64,000 bases of DNA from a virus: positions 1 through 64,000 of IMG/VR virus record IMGVR_UViG_3300049460_000121. One strand, written 5' to 3'. Under the pieces are notes generated by a model. That model did not search any database and was not told the origin of the DNA. It worked only from the letters and a program-made list of their open reading frames with translations. A program made the translations under genes and the position numbers. This document shows positions 7,758 to 16,294 of the stretch, in pieces (the stretch's first letter is position 1; every line of letters begins with the position of its first letter).

Positions 7758-10244
7758 ATGATTGAGCAAGTAGTTAAATTCGATGGTTCAGAAGAACCTT
7801 TTATTGCGAAGAAGATCAATGGCTGGGGCAAGTGGAGCGCTCGTGGGTTCTCCAAGTTTATCAACTGGGCAGACATCGTCACCAAGACGGTCTCTCAGAT
7901 GCCATCCCGCGTCACCTCCTCGGAATTGAACCAAGGTCTCATCCGCAATTGCATCGATGAAGACACCTGGGCCGGTCAGCTGATGGCTGGCCGTCTTTAT
8001 GCTATCGAATGCCATAAAGAGGTGTTTGGAAGCAAAGATCCATTGCCGCTGAAAATGATCCACGAGATCATGCAGGCTGCTAACGTGATGGTGCAGTTGG
8101 ACTACTCTGACGAAGAATACGTCAAGATCAACCGCTGGATTAACCACCGTATGGACTACGAGTGCGCTCACTACCAGCTCAAGCAAGGTCGTGACAAGTA
8201 CGCACTGCGTAACCGCATGACTGGCCGCGTGTACGAAACCCGTCAACTGGCGCTGATGCGCGTTGCGATGGTCGTCTGTGAGCGTGAAGAGCGTTCCAAC
8301 CGTATGGCTCGCCTGAAGTCCTTCTTCGCCGACCTGTCGGAAGAGCGGATCTCAGCACCTACCCCGAACCACAACAACATGGGCACTGGCCACAACGGCT
8401 TCTTCAGCTGCTGCCTGTACACCAGCGACGACACCAAAGAGTCGATCGCCACTACTACCCACATCGCCGAAGTCATGACCTACATGTCGGCTGGTCTGGG
8501 TTCGAACCATCACGTCCGTTCCCTGGGCGACCCTATCCGTGGTGGCAGCATCGTCCACAACGGTAAAGCGCCGTACTTCAACAAACAGACCGGCGTGGTC
8601 AAGTCCAACAAGCAGGGCTCCCGCGGTGGTTCGCTGACTGAATACTTCTCGGCCTTCGACCCAGAAGTCAAAGAGATGATGGTGCTGAAGAACCCACGCA
8701 CCCCGCTCAACAAGCGTAACCGCAGCATCGACTACTGCATGATGCTGAACCGCTTCCTGTTGTGGAAGTCGGCTGGCGAAGAAAACGTCTTCCTGTTCAA
8801 CTGCTACACCGCTCCTGACCTGTACGCCGCATTGTACGGTAAGGACCTGCAACTGTTCGCCGATCTCTACGACAAGTACGAGAAAGACGAGTCCTTCAAG
8901 AAGACTTACATCTCGGCCCGTTGGCTGGTGGTGAATGCTCGTTCGCAAGGTTTTGAAACTGGCCGCTTCTATAAGGCCATGATCGACACCATCAACTGGC
9001 ACACCCCGCACCGTGATGCGATCTTCAGCTCGAACCTGTGCGTTGAGATTACTCAACCGACGTACTGGTACAAGCAGATGATGGAGCTGTACAGCGAGAA
9101 GTTCATCTCCTACGTCCGCCTGGCTACCACCAAGCGTAAACAGGTGTACTTGGATGGTAACGTAGCGGTCTTGACCAAACGCGTCCCAGGTCCTATCGCA
9201 GCGATCGAACTACAGGCCGGTGACGTCTACTGCACTCTGGATGATCCAAAGGAACACAAGGTCGCCAAGGTCATCGATTCTCGCCGTGAGCCAGAAGTTT
9301 CTCTCTGTGCCCTGGGCGCTATCATCGTCACCAACTGCAAGACTGAAGATCAGTACCAGGAAGCTTGCTACAACCTGCTGTACATGATCGACTTCTGCAT
9401 CGACGTGAACGATTACGCACTACCGCACATGAAGCTGACTGCTCAGGCACGTCGTAACGCCGGTGTGGGCATCATGGACTTGGCGCACTACATGGCGCTG
9501 AAGGGTCTGAAGTACAACACGAAGGAAGGCTACGAAGAGATGCACCGCGTTGCGGAGCGTCACATGTACTGGCTGATCCAAGGTTCCCTCCGTCTGGCCC
9601 GTGAACGCGGTAACGCGCCATGGATCCACAAGACCGATTGGGTACGTGGTTGGACTCCTCAGAAGACCTACTCCCGTGAAGTGGACACGTTGGGCGATTT
9701 CGTCAACGTCTACGACTGGGATGAAGTGTCTGCTGACCTCATCGAAGTTGGTGGCGGTCGCTTCAGTTCCCTGTGCGCACACATGCCTGGTGAATCCAGT
9801 TCCAAGTACAGCGCGTGCACCAACAGCCTCATGGGTCTGCGTTACCTGTCCATCACCAAGAAGGACGGTAGCAACAGCATGGAGTGGGTTGCTCCTGAGG
9901 CCGATACCCTCAAAGATCAATACACGATCATGTGGGACCTGAATCGTTACGAGCAGATCAACCTGTATGCCATCTTCCAAAAGTGGGCAGACCAGTCGAT
10001 CAGTGCTGACTTCTACGCCGTCATCAAAGGTGACGACAAGATTGACAGCCTGGAGCTCGTGAAAGAAACCAACTACGCGTCGGACATGGGTCTGAAGACT
10101 TGGTACTACACCAACGTCGAAACCTCTGACAAAGAAGCCCTCAAAGGGACGCTCGAGCGTATCAAGCGCGAAACCCCGATGCTGGAAGATGATGGACTCG
10201 ACCTGAGTGGTGGGGTCTGCGGCAGCGGCGGTTGCTCCGTTTAA
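7758..10244 (+). CDS. nrdA: Ribonucleoside-diphosphate reductase class Ia, large subunit
   Basis: An 828-residue NrdA that reduces ribonucleoside diphosphates to deoxy forms together with NrdB (10309). An ATP-cone-like regulatory domain fills residues 1-90. Active-site residues are visible: Cys218/219 region (S-C-C), N426-L-C428-V-E430 (thiyl radical Cys428 with Asn and Glu), Cys517 in S-L-C-A-L-G, and the C-terminal redox pair Cys821/Cys826 in C-G-S-G-G-C. Cys428 and Cys517 are 89 residues apart, against 23 in E. coli, because about 66 extra residues (about 447-513) lie between them. It is in an operon with nrdB, 64 bases downstream. Confidence 0.96.
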   Translation: MIEQVVKFDGSEEPFIAKKINGWGKWSARGFSKFINWADIVTKTVSQMPSRVTSSELNQGLIRNCIDEDTWAGQLMAGRLYAIECHKEVFGSKDPLPLKMIHEIMQAANVMVQLDYSDEEYVKINRWINHRMDYECAHYQLKQGRDKYALRNRMTGRVYETRQLALMRVAMVVCEREERSNRMARLKSFFADLSEERISAPTPNHNNMGTGHNGFFSCCLYTSDDTKESIATTTHIAEVMTYMSAGLGSNHHVRSLGDPIRGGSIVHNGKAPYFNKQTGVVKSNKQGSRGGSLTEYFSAFDPEVKEMMVLKNPRTPLNKRNRSIDYCMMLNRFLLWKSAGEENVFLFNCYTAPDLYAALYGKDLQLFADLYDKYEKDESFKKTYISARWLVVNARSQGFETGRFYKAMIDTINWHTPHRDAIFSSNLCVEITQPTYWYKQMMELYSEKFISYVRLATTKRKQVYLDGNVAVLTKRVPGPIAAIELQAGDVYCTLDDPKEHKVAKVIDSRREPEVSLCALGAIIVTNCKTEDQYQEACYNLLYMIDFCIDVNDYALPHMKLTAQARRNAGVGIMDLAHYMALKGLKYNTKEGYEEMHRVAERHMYWLIQGSLRLARERGNAPWIHKTDWVRGWTPQKTYSREVDTLGDFVNVYDWDEVSADLIEVGGGRFSSLCAHMPGESSSKYSACTNSLMGLRYLSITKKDGSNSMEWVAPEADTLKDQYTIMWDLNRYEQINLYAIFQKWADQSISADFYAVIKGDDKIDSLELVKETNYASDMGLKTWYYTNVETSDKEALKGTLERIKRETPMLEDDGLDLSGGVCGSGGCSV

Positions 10245-10308
10245 TACGTTCCAACTCCGGGAGATCACCACTCCCGGTTCCCTCAACTTCTCGAAAGACA
10301 CTTAACAC

Positions 10309-11472
10309 ATGAGCGAACTGATCCTACCTCCATCCGCGAAAACAGACGCCAACTTCGCAGACATGATCTTCAACCCCAATAAGACTGACTACGACAATCC
10401 AGCATTGTTCTTAGGTCAGCGTGGTGGGTTGGGTGACACGATCCATGATCACCACCCTGAGTTGTGGAAGTACTGGCGTGCTCTGCGCTCTCTGGACTGG
10501 GACACCAACGAGTTCAACTTCGAACCGTGCAAGCTCGAGTTCCAGACCGTCAAGCCGGGCATCGCCCAAGGCATGATCCAGAACCTGGGTTTCCAATGGG
10601 AATCTGACACCGAGGCCGCAAACGGTATCAGCGCGGTAGCCAACCACTTCGTGACCAACTCGGCACTCAAGACCGTGTGGGAGCAGATCACTGCTAACGA
10701 GAACCTTCACTGGACCACCTACTCTGAGATCGTGCGTTACAGCTTCGACGATTCCAACCAGGTCCTCAAAGACGTGTTGGCGGTGAAGGAGTCCATCCAG
10801 CGATTCCAACGTATCGGCGAAGCGATGGGTAAAGCCTACCGCATCGGTCTGGAATACTCCCTGGGTCTGCGTAAAGCGGATGATCCGGAAGTCTACCAGG
10901 CAGCATTCATGTTCACCGTGGCACTGTTCCTGCTCGAGCGTGTAAACTTCATGGGTTCTTTCGCAGTGACTGGCGCTATTGCACAGACAGGTGACTTCAT
11001 CCCTATCTGTAATGCCGTCCAGCGCATCGCACAAGACGAAGCGGAAGTGCATGTGAACGTTGGCAAGTACGTCATCGGTTACGAGCTCACAACGCCTCGT
11101 GGGATCGCCTGCTGGAAAGCGAACCGTGCCTGGATCGACGACATGTTGATGGAAGGCCGTGCTTCCGAGATGCGTTGGATTAACTTCCAGCGTGACTCAG
11201 GCACGATCGTTCCAGGCGTGGGTTGGGATGAGCTGAAGACCTACGTGAATTTCAACTGCGCTGACGCAGCCGATACCCTGCACCGCCCAGTGGAGTTCAA
11301 CGCTCCAACGCAATGCAACCTGCCGTACATGACCAAGTGGCTGGACGTGTCGAAGACTCAGCACTCCCCTCAGGAATCTGACATCGGTCAGTACCGAGTG
11401 AACGTGGTGCGGAGCAACGACGAAGGCGTCAAGCTGCCGTTCAACTTACATCGCGCATTGCAACCAGCGTAA
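10309..11472 (+). CDS. nrdB: Ribonucleoside-diphosphate reductase class Ia, small subunit
   Basis: A 387-residue R2 protein that houses the di-iron tyrosyl-radical cofactor for NrdA. Ligands that can be placed are Asp100, Glu131-x-x-His134, radical Tyr138 (same spacing as E. coli E115/H118/Y122), Glu210 and Glu244. The last motif is unusual: D-E-A-E-V-H puts His248 four residues after Glu244 instead of three. The C-terminal tail should dock on NrdA. The ribosome-binding site is weak (GAAAGA). A strong bidirectional terminator follows. Confidence 0.95.
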   Translation: MSELILPPSAKTDANFADMIFNPNKTDYDNPALFLGQRGGLGDTIHDHHPELWKYWRALRSLDWDTNEFNFEPCKLEFQTVKPGIAQGMIQNLGFQWESDTEAANGISAVANHFVTNSALKTVWEQITANENLHWTTYSEIVRYSFDDSNQVLKDVLAVKESIQRFQRIGEAMGKAYRIGLEYSLGLRKADDPEVYQAAFMFTVALFLLERVNFMGSFAVTGAIAQTGDFIPICNAVQRIAQDEAEVHVNVGKYVIGYELTTPRGIACWKANRAWIDDMLMEGRASEMRWINFQRDSGTIVPGVGWDELKTYVNFNCADAADTLHRPVEFNAPTQCNLPYMTKWLDVSKTQHSPQESDIGQYRVNVVRSNDEGVKLPFNLHRALQPA

Positions 11473-11473
11473 C

Positions 11474-11521
11474 AAAAAAGAAAGGGCATAGAGGCAGGGG
11501 AATGAACCCCTGCCTCTATGC
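11474..11521. terminator. Bidirectional 15-bp hairpin terminator
   Basis: A perfect 15-bp stem (11486-11500 with 11507-11521, loop AATGAA) lies between convergent nrdB and the spanin genes. It is preceded by an A-run (U-tract for leftward transcripts) and followed on + by TATGCTGC. Confidence 0.85.
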
Positions 11522-11534
11522 TGCAAACTGTCAC

Positions 11535-11843
11535 TTACTTCTTCTGTATCAGCAGCAGGTTCTTTTCACGAGCAGTTTGGTTCATCGCCCGTGCCTTCGC
11601 CAAACCGCCGTTACAGACTGAGTTCTCGAGAAGCTGCCTGACGTATACCTTCGACCACATTGCAGACCTGACGCCCTGTGGAGCAGCCTCGTAAGCTACT
11701 TCTTCTGGGGGTGGTACGATTACGCAGTCCTTGATCCAATCCTCGTCCATAGTGACGAAGTGGGTCTGGGTCTCGTATTTCGTTTCGGTTCTGGTACAAC
11801 CGAACAACGCAAGCGCTAACCAGAGTGTCAGGAGGTACTTCAT
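11535..11843 (-). CDS. Outer-membrane spanin lipoprotein (Rz1-like)
   Basis: A 102-residue lipoprotein with a signal sequence and lipobox L-F-G-C (Cys16). A short linker region has a later D-C-V-I-V-P-P-P segment typical of o-spanins. Its ATG overlaps the stop of the inner spanin gene by four bases. Anchored in the outer membrane, it would join the inner spanin through the periplasm and fuse the membranes at lysis. It is longer than lambda Rz1, and the genes are adjacent rather than embedded. No endolysin or holin was found next to the pair. Confidence 0.7.
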   Translation of the reverse strand: MKYLLTLWLALALFGCTRTETKYETQTHFVTMDEDWIKDCVIVPPPEEVAYEAAPQGVRSAMWSKVYVRQLLENSVCNGGLAKARAMNQTAREKNLLLIQKK

Positions 11844-12304
11844 GGGTGTGTTCCTTCAATACAGTCTTTATACGTCGGGCGAATCTTGCAGAACGACTGC
11901 CAGGCCAAAGTCAGTTCCGACACATTGTCGACCCTTGGCCCGAGAGGTTCCGGTTTATTCGCGACAGGTTTTGGAACAACCGGCTGGAGTCCTTTAATCT
12001 CCGTAGCCGGTAACTCCACAACATTTGCTTGACGCTCGGCGATCACCGCATCGAGTTGATCCTCTACCGAATTGAAATACTCGGTAGAGGCAGCCACTTC
12101 CTGACTCAAGTCCTTATTGAACTGGACAGTCAGGCCAGACATATCCACTTGGACGGCGAGGCGTTCTTCTTCTTGCCGGTTATTAACCTCGGCCCTTGCC
12201 TTCCCTTCGATGTACCCAATTGCCGCAGGTACGCCTTTATAGATGGTGAGGGCCACGACGGCGATAGCAATCACTACCGCCACGACTTTGAGATTTTTAA
12301 GCAT
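11840..12304 (-). CDS. Inner-membrane spanin (Rz-like)
   Basis: A 154-residue protein with one N-terminal transmembrane helix (about residues 5-24), then a charged coiled-coil-like periplasmic part (about 30-90), a Pro/Val-rich linker, and a C-terminal segment with two cysteines. This is the topology of inner spanins, and the following overlapping gene encodes the lipoprotein partner. The ATG at 12304 directly follows the upstream stop (TGA-T-ATG). Spanin identity rests on topology and gene pairing. Confidence 0.65.
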   Translation of the reverse strand: MLKNLKVVAVVIAIAVVALTIYKGVPAAIGYIEGKARAEVNNRQEEERLAVQVDMSGLTVQFNKDLSQEVAASTEYFNSVEDQLDAVIAERQANVVELPATEIKGLQPVVPKPVANKPEPLGPRVDNVSELTLAWQSFCKIRPTYKDCIEGTHP

Positions 12305-12305
12305 A

Positions 12306-12977
12306 TCAGCGTCCGTTTGGTGGAGTAAGGAACTTTCCATATATGCGGCAGAAGATCTCGCTGTACTTCAGACCTTCTTTGGACACGAAACGATCTTTCG
12401 ACCACACGTAGCCATGGCCATCCATTTCGTCTTTCATCGACTTCGGTGGGAACTCTGGGCCAGACAGCATCGACTTCAGGATGTCTGGGTGAGTATCGTC
12501 AATCAACGTGAGGGTAACGTACGACGCGCTGATCTCGTGCTTGTCCGACTTGATGATAATCGGAGGTCGCTTGTCCGGCATACCACCTTCACACAGGGTG
12601 TAGAGGACGCCTTCGTACTCCTTGACGATCCGGCTGAACACTTGCAGGCCGAAACGACTACGGAACTGGCGGGAAGACCCGGTGAACGTCACGTAACCCG
12701 CCCAAGGCAGATCCGTTTCGTACAGATCATTCATGTCGGGATGGTCACCCTCGCCAAGGACGGCCTTATCGACCTTCATGATGATCGTGTGGCGGCAGAA
12801 AATGTTGTCGCTTTTGGATGGGATATTGTAGTAGACGACATCAGCGGAATCCCGCTTACGCAGAACGCTCTGCAAGCTGGAGTTGGTGCTCGTGATCTCA
12901 CGACCTGCCCGAGCCTTCTCCAATGGGACACTGATGACATCGTATTTCTTCGCGACTTGCTTGGCTACAGCATTCAT
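12306..12977 (-). CDS. Hypothetical protein upstream of spanins
   Basis: A 223-residue soluble, mixed-fold protein with no recognised motif. AAGGAG precedes the ATG at 12977. Its TGA ends one base before the inner spanin start, so it is the first gene of a three-gene unit with the spanins. It may be lysis-related by position only. Confidence 0.6.
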   Translation of the reverse strand: MNAVAKQVAKKYDVISVPLEKARAGREITSTNSSLQSVLRKRDSADVVYYNIPSKSDNIFCRHTIIMKVDKAVLGEGDHPDMNDLYETDLPWAGYVTFTGSSRQFRSRFGLQVFSRIVKEYEGVLYTLCEGGMPDKRPPIIIKSDKHEISASYVTLTLIDDTHPDILKSMLSGPEFPPKSMKDEMDGHGYVWSKDRFVSKEGLKYSEIFCRIYGKFLTPPNGR

Positions 12978-13015
12978 AACTGAAACTCCTTTACTGCTAT
13001 CCATTCGTAGTGGCA

Positions 13016-13048
13016 CGCAACATAAGACTCCGACCCGAAGGCCGGAGT
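13016..13048 (-). terminator. Hairpin terminator
   Basis: A 9-bp stem (13027-13035 with 13040-13048, tetraloop TTCG on the minus strand) followed on the minus strand by CTTATGTTG. It ends the run of genes 15405 to 13135. Confidence 0.65.
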
Positions 13049-13134
13049 GGTGGGGTTTTACTCACGGTATATCGGAGTAAGTCTCACCCGAATATGCTGC
13101 GTAACAGTTTTGTTATACCATACCACGAAGTGTG

Positions 13135-13758
13135 TTATTTATTACCAAGGATGCTGATGGCTGCTTCGGCGATGGTATCGTACAGATTATTGGCCACGCA
13201 TGGCTTCAATCGTAGGAACGCCAAACCGTTGATGAAGTGGTAGTCCATCACAGACGACATAGTCGCCAAGCACACACGCTTAACCAGCAACGATCCTTTT
13301 GGAGTCAGTTGGTGGGTTATGTTGTCAATGAGTTCCCATTCAGGGTCATCGATGTACACAAACATCTCAGCGGGTTCGGTGGGTGGTTCTGGGTGGGTAT
13401 GTGTACCCATGTTGAACAGCCAGCCTTCTTGCAGCGGAACCTTCAACAGCCGATAGCCGAGGTTGGCCTTCTTGGCCCTGTAAGGGATCATGACAGCCCG
13501 TTGGAACATTACTCCGTCCGGCAGGTTGTTCATGATCGACTTGTACGGCCAGTGAGCTAACATGAACTGTGTCGGTGTCAGGACTCGTCTAGATTTGGTG
13601 ATCTCAATAACAACACTCTCACGAGGTGTCATCAAAGGGATCATCGCGTAGGCCAATAACTCAGCCTCCGACAACTTCTTGAGTCCTACAGGTTCCGGTG
13701 GAGGAGGAGGTGGCGGTTCAGGCTTCTTCCGGAGTCTGTCCTTAATACGCTCGAACAT
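13135..13758 (-). CDS. Hypothetical protein with polyproline linker
   Basis: A 207-residue protein. A basic N-terminus (about 12 residues) is followed by a run of prolines and glutamates (about 13-23), a flexible linker, then a globular mixed domain. No domain was recognised. It starts just after the 13761 gene stop with no clear ribosome-binding site and may depend on translational coupling. Confidence 0.55.
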   Translation of the reverse strand: MFERIKDRLRKKPEPPPPPPPEPVGLKKLSEAELLAYAMIPLMTPRESVVIEITKSRRVLTPTQFMLAHWPYKSIMNNLPDGVMFQRAVMIPYRAKKANLGYRLLKVPLQEGWLFNMGTHTHPEPPTEPAEMFVYIDDPEWELIDNITHQLTPKGSLLVKRVCLATMSSVMDYHFINGLAFLRLKPCVANNLYDTIAEAAISILGNK

Positions 13759-13760
13759 GG

Positions 13761-14030
13761 TCAGAACTTTACGGTACTTGAGATGCTGTCGTCGAACAGG
13801 CGCGGAACTTCAAGACCCAGGCCGAGGTTCGCAGCAGCAAGACCCATGGCCTTCAGCCCATGCTCAGGAGTTTCAAACACGAAGAGGTTTTCATCCCAGT
13901 GTCTACTCTCGCCATGTAGCAAGTAGTAACGATCGCCAGCCTCGGAAACGATCTTGCCGTATTCAATGGTGGTGGGGAATTTACGATCGATACTAACTTC
14001 GATCTTGCGTATTACCGTACGGTCACTCAT
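13761..14030 (-). CDS. Hypothetical protein
   Basis: An 89-residue soluble protein, unknown family. GGAGA precedes its ATG, which overlaps the stop of the DUF488-like gene by four bases (ATGA). It is part of the tight minus-strand operon 15405 to 13135. Confidence 0.6.
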   Translation of the reverse strand: MSDRTVIRKIEVSIDRKFPTTIEYGKIVSEAGDRYYLLHGESRHWDENLFVFETPEHGLKAMGLAAANLGLGLEVPRLFDDSISSTVKF

Positions 14031-14398
14031 ATTTGTCTCCGTATCTCACCCATCCGTTGAACCTCGATACCGAGAGATTCACAGACCTTTATTAGGAAGT
14101 TGACGAGGATGTGGCGATGGCAGAACTTGTCAGCACCGCAGTAACATGCGATGGCGACTTCTTCCATGTTGCACACTTCTAGCCAACGTGCTTGGTTTGC
14201 GCGATAAGACTCGCGCATGTGCCCAGTATAATGCTGGGTATACTCCGCTTCGGTAATCTCCCCAGCCTTGTAGGCCATGACGAGTTTACGGGGCGGAGCA
14301 AAGACTTTGTCACCGCTCTTGAATGTGGTGTCGAGAAACGGAATCTTTTGACGATCCGCTTCCCGCCACTGAGCGACCTGGATAGTCCAGACCTTCAT
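14027..14398 (-). CDS. DUF488-like protein
   Basis: A 123-residue protein with the C-terminal signature A-C-Y-C-G-A-x-x-F-C-H-R followed by an amphipathic helix, as in DUF488-type proteins of bacteria and phages (function not established). Upstream an aromatic/Pro-rich segment and a helix around 45-70 fit the family. The start at 14398 is preferred because AGG is spaced 8 bases before it; the ATG at 14404 overlaps the upstream stop and is the alternative. Confidence 0.65.
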   Translation of the reverse strand: MKVWTIQVAQWREADRQKIPFLDTTFKSGDKVFAPPRKLVMAYKAGEITEAEYTQHYTGHMRESYRANQARWLEVCNMEEVAIACYCGADKFCHRHILVNFLIKVCESLGIEVQRMGEIRRQI

Positions 14399-14403
14399 TA
14401 CCA

Positions 14404-15405
14404 TTACCTACCTAGCAGGATGCGCCAGATCGCCTTCAGACGGTAGCGCCAGGTTGGAGTGCCGTAGATGAGGGCGTGCTTGTACGTCTCCAGCCACGTA
14501 TGCTTCATTGAGAACGCCGCAGAGAAGGCATGACCACCGCCGCCATTGGCAGAAGCGATCTTATCAACAGGGACGTTAGAGGAACGCAGACTGTAGATCG
14601 TCTTGCCATTGCGCTCCGTGTAGAGTACCACGTAAGGGTACTTCTTGCCGAGGATGTCGCCGATCTCGTTACGCAGGTGGTGTGGAGCATTAACGAATGG
14701 GATCTTCTTCCCACCGATGTCAATGAGCTGGATGTATTCCCGCATCACCGACTTGATGATCTTCTCGTCGTATGCAATCAGCATGTTGCCTTGAGTGATG
14801 ATGTTGTTGCGAGCATCACCCGTAGCTGTAGCAACCTGATTGAACCGCTCAAGAGTCAGAGGACCATTGATCAGCCAAGCGTTGAGCGCCTTGCCTTCAG
14901 GGATCTGGTGCTTCCACAGATCGTAGTCCTCGATCCACAACAGGACTTCAGGGACTTGGAGTTCAGCGTCACCGGTAAAGTACAACGTACCGATGTCATT
15001 GAAGAAGCGCCACGTCAACACAGCGCCGGAGCGCTCGACGTTCGTGCAGAGGAGGATAGGGGTTTCTTCAGCCTGCATCACCATCACTGGCAACTCGCTG
15101 ATGCCCTTACACTGACGGTAGCGGTGTTCCAGTTTCTCGATCGCCGACTTGTGATGGTCGATGATCATGATGAACTGTACATCATCAATCACTGAGTCAA
15201 TCTCTTCTTTGGTAAAGGAGAGGTCGACCAAGAAGACTTTCTTGCCTTTCAGGTTAGGCATTGCATCGCCGTACTGCCAAGCAATATAATCTGCGGACTC
15301 ACCTAAGTGTCCGTAGGCTACCCAGGCTGACGCGATGCCATCATTACAGCCACGGTGATAAAGAACAACTGTGTCACGCAGACACGGCTTAGGGATAGAC
15401 GTCAT
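14404..15405 (-). CDS. DHH/DHHA1-family phosphoesterase
   Basis: A 333-residue enzyme of the RecJ/NrnA-type DHH superfamily. Metal-binding motifs are H17-R-G-C-N-D22-G, D61 (F-L-V-D-L) and D83-H-H85. The C-terminal DHHA1 substrate-binding motif is G-G-G-G-H near residues 297-301. Relatives cleave short oligonucleotides, cyclic dinucleotides or ssDNA ends; which applies is not visible. Possible roles are nucleotide scavenging or removal of signalling nucleotides. AGGA precedes the ATG. Confidence 0.85.
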   Translation of the reverse strand: MTSIPKPCLRDTVVLYHRGCNDGIASAWVAYGHLGESADYIAWQYGDAMPNLKGKKVFLVDLSFTKEEIDSVIDDVQFIMIIDHHKSAIEKLEHRYRQCKGISELPVMVMQAEETPILLCTNVERSGAVLTWRFFNDIGTLYFTGDAELQVPEVLLWIEDYDLWKHQIPEGKALNAWLINGPLTLERFNQVATATGDARNNIITQGNMLIAYDEKIIKSVMREYIQLIDIGGKKIPFVNAPHHLRNEIGDILGKKYPYVVLYTERNGKTIYSLRSSNVPVDKIASANGGGGHAFSAAFSMKHTWLETYKHALIYGTPTWRYRLKAIWRILLGR

Positions 15406-15431
15406 GGTGGTTCCTAACTGGATAACGTGAG

Positions 15432-15453
15432 GGTGGACGGTTGCCCGTCCACC
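15432..15453 (+). repeat. Inverted repeat between genes
   Basis: A perfect 9-bp stem (GGTGGACGG/CCGTCCACC, loop TTGC) with TTTATA on the + side. It lies between two minus-strand genes; a terminator for antisense transcription or an mRNA-end structure is possible. Confidence 0.45.
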
Positions 15454-15464
15454 TTTATACGGTG

Positions 15465-15872
15465 TTACTGACCCAAGCTACCCCAGTAGAGAAAGACCTG
15501 CCGTTGCAGGTTCTTGGTCATGATGCGGCGTTCGGCGCGGTCATCAACGGCGTCGTATAAATCCCAGAAGCCTTTGCCAGGCAGGTCTTTGTCTTCGCCC
15601 GACTTACGCACCACGATCACCGTCAAGTGAGGTTGCCCTTGAGCACGGCAGAAGTGGTAGATGCTCGACAGCAGAGGCGAGAGCGTACTCCCCAACTGAT
15701 TACCCTTATTAGGGAGGCCGAACTCATTGGCAATGTTCTCGTAAGTGGTCGTGTGACCCAAGAACGCTTTACCTACCAAGTAGCTATAGATAGACCGGAT
15801 AAGGAACGGCCGGAACATGTCCTTAGTTTCTTGCAGGTCGGCTTGTTTACGCATTACGTCAATGTTGTTCAT
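15465..15872 (-). CDS. Hypothetical protein, possible winged-helix/MGMT-like fold
   Basis: A 135-residue protein. A middle segment (T-Y-E-N-I-A-N-E-F-G-L-P-N, then G-S-T-L, then P-H-L-T-V-I-V-V-R-K) resembles the winged-helix part of alkyltransferase-like and restriction-related proteins, but no Pro-Cys-His-Arg active site is present. The resemblance is weak. GGAG precedes the ATG. Function unknown. Confidence 0.5.
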   Translation of the reverse strand: MNNIDVMRKQADLQETKDMFRPFLIRSIYSYLVGKAFLGHTTTYENIANEFGLPNKGNQLGSTLSPLLSSIYHFCRAQGQPHLTVIVVRKSGEDKDLPGKGFWDLYDAVDDRAERRIMTKNLQRQVFLYWGSLGQ

Positions 15873-15939
15873 GGTGAAACTCCAGCCACGTAGTGTGGCA
15901 TTACATCGTGGACGTGAATGTCCAGGAATAGGGTGGGTG

Positions 15940-16281
15940 TTACTGTACGACGGTCAGACCGTCTGTATTGTCGGTGATCACGCCAGTGTTCAGGTCGATC
16001 GACCAGAACGTATTGACGCCAGTGGAGACATTGCCTGGGCCGATGTCCACGATGGTAAAGAACACGATACCCTCAACGATGAGCTGTTCTGGATCATGAC
16101 CGATGACTAGCGACTGGTCGTTGGACAGCATGACACCAATAGGCGGGAAGTCAGGACCGTCACCGATCAACTCTTTGATGCGGTCCATGATCTTGTTGTT
16201 GAGCTCAACGGAACATTGAGCGTTGCGATCGGCTACGTAAGCCAGGATCGTTTCGATCTCTTTGATGTTGATGAAGTCCAT
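15940..16281 (-). CDS. Hypothetical protein
   Basis: A 113-residue acidic protein: a helical first half and a beta-rich second half. No recognised motif. AAGGA precedes the ATG at 16281. It lies 13 bases after the 17155 gene in the same operon. Confidence 0.55.
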   Translation of the reverse strand: MDFINIKEIETILAYVADRNAQCSVELNNKIMDRIKELIGDGPDFPPIGVMLSNDQSLVIGHDPEQLIVEGIVFFTIVDIGPGNVSTGVNTFWSIDLNTGVITDNTDGLTVVQ

Positions 16282-16294
16282 AGTGATTCCTTAA

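Noticed and set aside
9096-9296. Intein in nrdA
   Set aside because: The insertion has no N-terminal Cys/Ser, no block F/G His-Asn and is too short; kept only as a Hint-like insertion.
9420-10301. 293-codon open frame on the minus strand
   Set aside because: Lies inside nrdA antisense; no support.
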